From DAOUVR01 sp034430535 (GTDB taxonomy: Bacteria; Chloroflexota; Dehalococcoidia; E44-bin15): a DNA stretch of 10,167 nt. Shown here piece after piece: positions 6,480 to 10,167 of the stretch. The translations under genes and the position numbers were made by a program. How positions within the stretch are numbered: the first letter of the stretch is position 1; every line of letters begins with the position of its first letter. The stretch spans positions 1 to 10,167 of the forward strand of contig CAYUCL010000052.1 in NCBI GenBank assembly GCA_964443325.1, in the 5' to 3' direction. The notes under the pieces are model-generated. The model saw only the letters and a program-made list of their open reading frames with translations. It searched no databases and had not been told where the DNA came from.

Positions 6480-6701
6480 CTAACGTGAGGTCTGGTAGAT
6501 CACCGGACGGTAGCGTGGTGGGGGGATCGGCTTGCCCGACTCACGGGCAGCTTCCAGCCAAGCCGCCTTAGCGCGCTCCAACTCCGCCAGGGCCTTTTCG
6601 GGGGTATCCCCTAAGGCAGAGCAGGACTCCAGATCCGGGATGTCGGCGATGTAACCGCCGTCCTCTTCGCTGTAGAAAATGTTGATATGGTAGTCACTCA
6701 T
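6480..6701 (-). CDS. hicB: HicB-family antitoxin
   Basis: The 73-aa protein begins MSDYHINIFYSEEDGGYIAD, the typical HicB partial RNase H-like fold (beta strands, GGYIADIPDL, then GDTPEKALAELERAKAAWLEAA). HicB binds HicA and masks its RNA-binding surface. The protein ends soon after PPPRYRP and lacks the C-terminal helix-turn-helix or ribbon-helix-helix domain of longer HicB proteins, so autoregulation by DNA binding looks unlikely unless through a partner. Its ATG overlaps the hicA stop in an ATGA arrangement, and GGAGG lies 7 nt upstream inside hicA, giving good independent initiation. This is useful for keeping antitoxin in excess. It is followed after 33 nt by the methyltransferase gene. 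Confidence 0.9.
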   Translation of the reverse strand: MSDYHINIFYSEEDGGYIADIPDLESCSALGDTPEKALAELERAKAAWLEAARESGKPIPPPRYRPVIYQTSR

Positions 6702-6955
6702 TTTTCACCCTCCACTTTGAGATTATATCGCTCAACGAGGCGAAGAAACTGTCGAATCTGATAAGGCTTTGCCTCGCCACCAACAGACTGGAGGTTGATG
6801 AGTTCTGGAATATCCGGATGGACGAATATATGGTGACTTCCCGATACACGCACCAGGTGGAATCCAAAACCCTCTACTAGATTCACCATGTCGCCAAATG
6901 CTACGTTGTGCAACTCCCCCCGGCTCAAGCGTCTTAGCAACTGTCTGCGATTCAT
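6698..6955 (-). CDS. hicA: HicA-family mRNA interferase toxin
   Basis: The 85-aa protein carries the HicA double-stranded-RNA-binding-like fold. Its core LVRVSGSHHIFVHP (34-47) holds the conserved catalytic His in GSH (H41), and LINLQSVGGEAKPYQIRQFL (52-71) completes the domain. HicA toxins cleave mRNA and halt translation when not bound by HicB. The N-terminus, with its extra RRQLLRRLSRGELHNVAF segment, belongs to the longer HicA subgroup. The ATG lies 3 nt after the restriction subunit stop with only a weak GGTGA-like site, so toxin translation probably depends on coupling. It overlaps hicB by 4 nt. Location between the restriction and methylation genes ties its expression to that system. 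Confidence 0.9.
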   Translation of the reverse strand: MNRRQLLRRLSRGELHNVAFGDMVNLVEGFGFHLVRVSGSHHIFVHPDIPELINLQSVGGEAKPYQIRQFLRLVERYNLKVEGEK

Positions 6956-6958
6956 CGC

Positions 6959-9958
6959 TCACCGCACCTCGGCCAGACCGAGGGCGTTGACCTTCAGGAA
7001 GGCGCGGATGGTATTCTTGGCGTCCCATGGGTCAGATATCTCCAGGAATGCCCAGCGGCCGAAGCCGCCGTGATTGTTGACCGCTGGCACCCATAGATTG
7101 CGGGCAGTAGATACTTTGGCAGCTTTGTCTTTTTTACGCTCGCCGGTAACTTCGATAATCAAGTTCAATAAGTCATCGGCTACATCACGAATGTGTACCA
7201 GAAAGTCGGGAATGTAATTCTTGTCCTCACCGTTCAATGTGTATGGAATGTTGAAACCCAGGCTGTGATTCTTGACGTAGCCTAGAACCTCGTCCATCTC
7301 CTCTAAAGCCTGAGCCATCTTCTGTTCCCATGATTCTGTATCGGCCACCACATGAGAAATGTGGCATTTAGCCGGGTCTGTTGGATAGACCGGGCGTGTA
7401 GTATCAAAATCTACGTACCGGGTGGAACCAATGTAATCATACGGTCGCAGGATAGGCTTCAAGTATTTGGGCCCTTCCTCGGAGGCAACGATGGCGTTGT
7501 AAATACGGTCGGCGGCACCATAGGCTAATTCTTTGAGAAGTAACATCTGGATGAAAGTGTTATCCTTCAGGGTAACGCACTCCTTCAGCCAGCGATGGGT
7601 GATGGTGAGCAATTGAGGAAATAGCCACTGCTTCACATTGCCCTCGTCATCGCGGAAGTATTCCTCTAGAATAAGCTTGGCTAGAAGAAATGCAACCTCC
7701 TGCTCTCGATGTTCCTTTAGACCATAGAGTGTGTGCAGGCTAGTCTCTCCAATAATAGGAGCATTTTCAGTTTTAGTGGGAACATCGGACGTGGAGATCG
7801 CCATTTTCGAATCCTCTGTGAAGTGGGCAGTCAAACATTCTTTGGGTAGGTCGTAACGGTAGCCTACCAATCGAGGGAATGTTATCTCACAAGCGATTCG
7901 CTCTTCCAGAGCACGCACGCGGGTTGGCATAAGCCCGGGCTTTGGGTCAGTAGCTGAACCGGAACATGGGATAAAGGAGAATGGCACACCATATACCTCA
8001 GCATATTCAGGGTCGAAGAATCCTTTTTCATTGCTAACATAGCTCGTGCGTCGCAAGCCACGGCCTACCACCTGTTCGCAGAGGAGCTGCGTTCCGAAGG
8101 CACGAACCCCCATTATATGGGTAACGGTATTTGCATCCCATCCCTCAGTCAGCATAGAGACCGAGACCACACACTTTATGTACTCACCAAGCTTGCCTGG
8201 TTTGCCTACGGTATTCATCACCTCACGCAAGAGATCTTCATCATTCAGTTTGCTAGGATCGCGCCCAGGGAAACGGATGCGATATTCGTTCTTAAACTCC
8301 TCAATAGCGAGTGCAGCGATTTTCTTAAATTCCCTGCTCATGGCCTCGCCGGATTCAAGTTGTTCACTGTCAATAAGGATAGTGTTTGGCCGGGGTAGCC
8401 AGTGACCATTACCGTCATCATTACAGAAGATTGGCAATTCCCCGGGAGCAACAACGGTAGAACCATCTGGCAAAGGCTTCTCCCAGCCAGAAATGTAATC
8501 ATAGACCAGCTTGGAGACATTGGTATTATTGCAGACCACTATAAAAACCGGTGGAGTTAAACCTTTGGCCCGAGCTTCAGTGTTCTGCTCCCACTGGCGA
8601 TAGTATTTTCCATAATTTCCGTAAAGACTTTGGAGAGCCCCCTCCAGTTCCACCGGAAGCTTTGGTTCCCCTCCGCTTTCGTCTTTCGTACCGCGTCCTT
8701 TCTTCGGTAAATGGTCACGGATATGAAGCCAGATATTGCGGTAAGTGGGTAGTTCACCTTGCATAGAGTCATCGGCAACAGGCACCCGGGGCACTTTTAC
8801 AATGCCACATTCAATTGCATCTATGAGCGAGAAATCAGAGACTACCCAAGGGAAAAGTGTGGCCTCAGGATAACCCGAGCCACGCAAGAAAAATGGCGTA
8901 GCCGAGAGATCATAGATTGCCTTGATACCAATTTTCTTCTTTACCGCCTCCAATCCAGATATCCAGATACGAGCTTCCTCTTCACGCTTCTCGGCTTCTT
9001 TTCGTTCGTCGCCTACTAACTTGACCTCCTCGCCACCGGCTCGTCGGCGGTAGCAGTGATGGGCCTCGTCGTTAATGACGATGATGTTCCTTTTATTTCC
9101 CAGCTCTCGACAGACACGGCGGACCATCTGGTCTGGTGTCTCAGTAAGCGAGTTAGATGTGCCTTGTGCAAGAATGTTCTTGGTAAGTCTACCAGCATTT
9201 ACGAGCTCACGTTGCTTAAAGGCATGAAAATTCGTAATAATGATTTTTGCTCTAGCGAGTTCTGTCATCCACTCAGTTGTAAGAATGTCCCGTTGTTGGT
9301 AATAGTTCTGCGGGTCATTGGGCAGTAAGACGCGCAAACGGTCACGGATAGTAATGCCCGGTGTGACGATGAGAAAAGTATCTGAGAAGCGCGCATCCTG
9401 GGTATTGTCCAGTTTGTTTAATACATGCCACGCAATCAGCATGGCCATGACTACGGTCTTACCGCTACCGGTAGCCATCTTGAAAGCTATGCGAGAAAGT
9501 TCAGGGTTAGCATCCTCGTTAAAACGCCGTAGGCTGTTATCAATCCAAGAATCGCCGTATTTATTAGCGACCTCGGTGAGATAGATAGCGGTCTCCAGTG
9601 CCTCAATTTGGCAGAAGAATAGCTTACGTTCGCGCTCCGGGTTGGTCCAGTATTCCAGAAGGCGACGCGTCGTCTTTGTGATTCCTTGGTAATTGCCCTT
9701 TCGCCACAGAGATACCCTATCACGGATTTGATTGATGAAAATGTTTTCCTCAATACGGTCTTTAGTCCACTCCGTATCGAAGGCCAGTTGAGCAGCCTTC
9801 CCCTTTTTCTTGGGTTTGGCGATAGGAATGAAATATGAGCTCACCCGACGGGCTTCGACGATATCATTTGTAATACCTTCGTCGGAAAACTTAAAGTGTC
9901 GAGTGGGTTCGGCAAATGGTGAGTTGAGGATAGGATTCTCAATTATGACCTGTGCCAT
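6959..9958 (-). CDS. Type III-like restriction subunit: superfamily 2 helicase/translocase with C-terminal nuclease (BPTD_3080-like family)
   Basis: This 999-aa protein should use ATP to travel along or switch on DNA and cut unmodified sites together with the methyltransferase. Visible motifs are Walker A ATGSGKT (162-168), Walker B DEAH (297-300), motif III SAT (352-354), motif V SMLTEGWD (601-608) and motif VI QVVGRGLRR (629-637). The C-terminal YIPDFLVHI (915-923, D918) followed by LIIEVTGERKKDK (933-945, E936) is the likely PD-(D/E)XK nuclease. The Lys expected two residues after Glu is Thr, with lysines a few residues on. The opening MAQVIIENPILNSPFAEP resembles the family NCBI calls BPTD_3080 restriction endonucleases (from memory). 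I choose ATG 9958-9956, with GAGGT about 10 nt upstream. The in-frame TTG at 9982 would add eight residues. Length is close to EcoP1-type Res (about 970 aa). It is first in the operon, 3 nt before hicA. Confidence 0.9.
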   Translation of the reverse strand: MAQVIIENPILNSPFAEPTRHFKFSDEGITNDIVEARRVSSYFIPIAKPKKKGKAAQLAFDTEWTKDRIEENIFINQIRDRVSLWRKGNYQGITKTTRRLLEYWTNPERERKLFFCQIEALETAIYLTEVANKYGDSWIDNSLRRFNEDANPELSRIAFKMATGSGKTVVMAMLIAWHVLNKLDNTQDARFSDTFLIVTPGITIRDRLRVLLPNDPQNYYQQRDILTTEWMTELARAKIIITNFHAFKQRELVNAGRLTKNILAQGTSNSLTETPDQMVRRVCRELGNKRNIIVINDEAHHCYRRRAGGEEVKLVGDERKEAEKREEEARIWISGLEAVKKKIGIKAIYDLSATPFFLRGSGYPEATLFPWVVSDFSLIDAIECGIVKVPRVPVADDSMQGELPTYRNIWLHIRDHLPKKGRGTKDESGGEPKLPVELEGALQSLYGNYGKYYRQWEQNTEARAKGLTPPVFIVVCNNTNVSKLVYDYISGWEKPLPDGSTVVAPGELPIFCNDDGNGHWLPRPNTILIDSEQLESGEAMSREFKKIAALAIEEFKNEYRIRFPGRDPSKLNDEDLLREVMNTVGKPGKLGEYIKCVVSVSMLTEGWDANTVTHIMGVRAFGTQLLCEQVVGRGLRRTSYVSNEKGFFDPEYAEVYGVPFSFIPCSGSATDPKPGLMPTRVRALEERIACEITFPRLVGYRYDLPKECLTAHFTEDSKMAISTSDVPTKTENAPIIGETSLHTLYGLKEHREQEVAFLLAKLILEEYFRDDEGNVKQWLFPQLLTITHRWLKECVTLKDNTFIQMLLLKELAYGAADRIYNAIVASEEGPKYLKPILRPYDYIGSTRYVDFDTTRPVYPTDPAKCHISHVVADTESWEQKMAQALEEMDEVLGYVKNHSLGFNIPYTLNGEDKNYIPDFLVHIRDVADDLLNLIIEVTGERKKDKAAKVSTARNLWVPAVNNHGGFGRWAFLEISDPWDAKNTIRAFLKVNALGLAEVR

Positions 9959-10025
9959 CCGTCTTATTACCTCACTTGCCAATCTATTTATTCACAAGCA
10001 CTGGATATCAGTCCTGAAATCAGCA

Positions 10026-10034
10026 ATTATACCA
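10026..10034 (-). promoter_or_regulatory. Extended -10 promoter candidate upstream of the restriction operon
   Basis: The minus strand reads TGGTATAAT: a perfect TATAAT (10031-10026) preceded by the extended -10 TGn (10034-10032). No good -35 hexamer sits 16-18 nt upstream, which extended -10 promoters tolerate. Transcription from here would leave a leader of roughly 60 nt before the ATG at 9958. Confidence 0.45.
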
Positions 10035-10056
10035 AGTGTGATGATCTTGTTTGGGT

Positions 10057-10085
10057 ATAGTAGCCCCTAGCTACATGATAGTCAA
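10057..10085 (-). promoter_or_regulatory. Sigma70-like promoter with overlapping repeats, upstream of the restriction operon
   Basis: TTGACT (10085-10080), a 17-nt spacer and TACTAT (10062-10057) form a plausible promoter on the minus strand. An inverted repeat GTAGC-5 nt-GCTAC (10060-10074) covers the spacer and the start of the -10 box. A direct repeat of GACTAT with 9-nt period (10092-10087 and 10083-10078) covers the -35 box. Either could be an operator, which is an inference. The rest of 9983-10167 is AT-rich and shows no gene. Confidence 0.45.
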
Positions 10086-10167
10086 CATAGTCGATGCAGT
10101 CAGGTAATCACAGTATTTAAATCACATCTGGAAGTGAAATAAATATCAGACTATTGTATCAGATAAA

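Noticed and set aside
9956..9982. TTG at 9982 as the start of the restriction subunit.
   Set aside because: It adds eight residues before MAQVIIENPILNSPF, which is the recognisable family N-terminus, and the GAGGT site would then lie inside the gene. The ATG at 9958 is preferred.

Overview
The window looks like a stretch of bacterial chromosome of moderate GC content. All intact genes lie on the minus strand. The mixture suggests an uncultured environmental lineage: a DUF6125-like protein, an unusual M20 hydrolase, DUF559 genes with CCCCCTTT/AAAGGGGG palindromes, and a large restriction-modification operon. A Chloroflexota (Dehalococcoidia-like) host is my best guess, at low-to-moderate confidence. 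No rRNA, tRNA or other taxonomic marker is present.

Reading in the direction of transcription (high to low coordinates), positions 10167-9959 hold a short AT-rich intergenic region with two candidate promoters. A tightly packed operon follows: a Type III-like restriction/helicase subunit of about 999 aa (9958-6959), a HicA toxin (6955-6698), a HicB antitoxin (6701-6480), a beta-class DNA methyltransferase of 880 aa (6446-3804) and an uncharacterised 263-aa protein (3799-3008). Gaps are 3 nt, a 4-nt overlap, 33 nt and 4 nt, so the five genes are very probably co-transcribed. The methyltransferase should mark self DNA, and the helicase/nuclease should cut unmodified DNA. The HicAB pair sits between them. 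The last protein has a possible PD-(D/E)XK-like signature and may be an accessory nuclease.

The interval 3007-2711 holds no intact gene. It contains the decayed 3' end of a short-chain dehydrogenase on the plus strand, interrupted by amber stops, and a good sigma70-type promoter for a second transcription unit. That unit encodes a 183-aa DUF6125-like protein (2710-2159) and an M20-family hydrolase (2097-667) whose expected metal ligands are partly substituted.

The left end (1-605) is repeat territory. It has a DUF559 endonuclease-like gene running off the window edge, a cluster of three G/C-run palindromes, and a second, 5'-truncated copy of the same gene. A 52-bp relative of these palindromes sits in frame inside the methyltransferase gene, adding a peptide of about 20 residues. 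The methyltransferase's central target-recognition region is also markedly AT-richer than its flanks, as expected for a swapped specificity domain.
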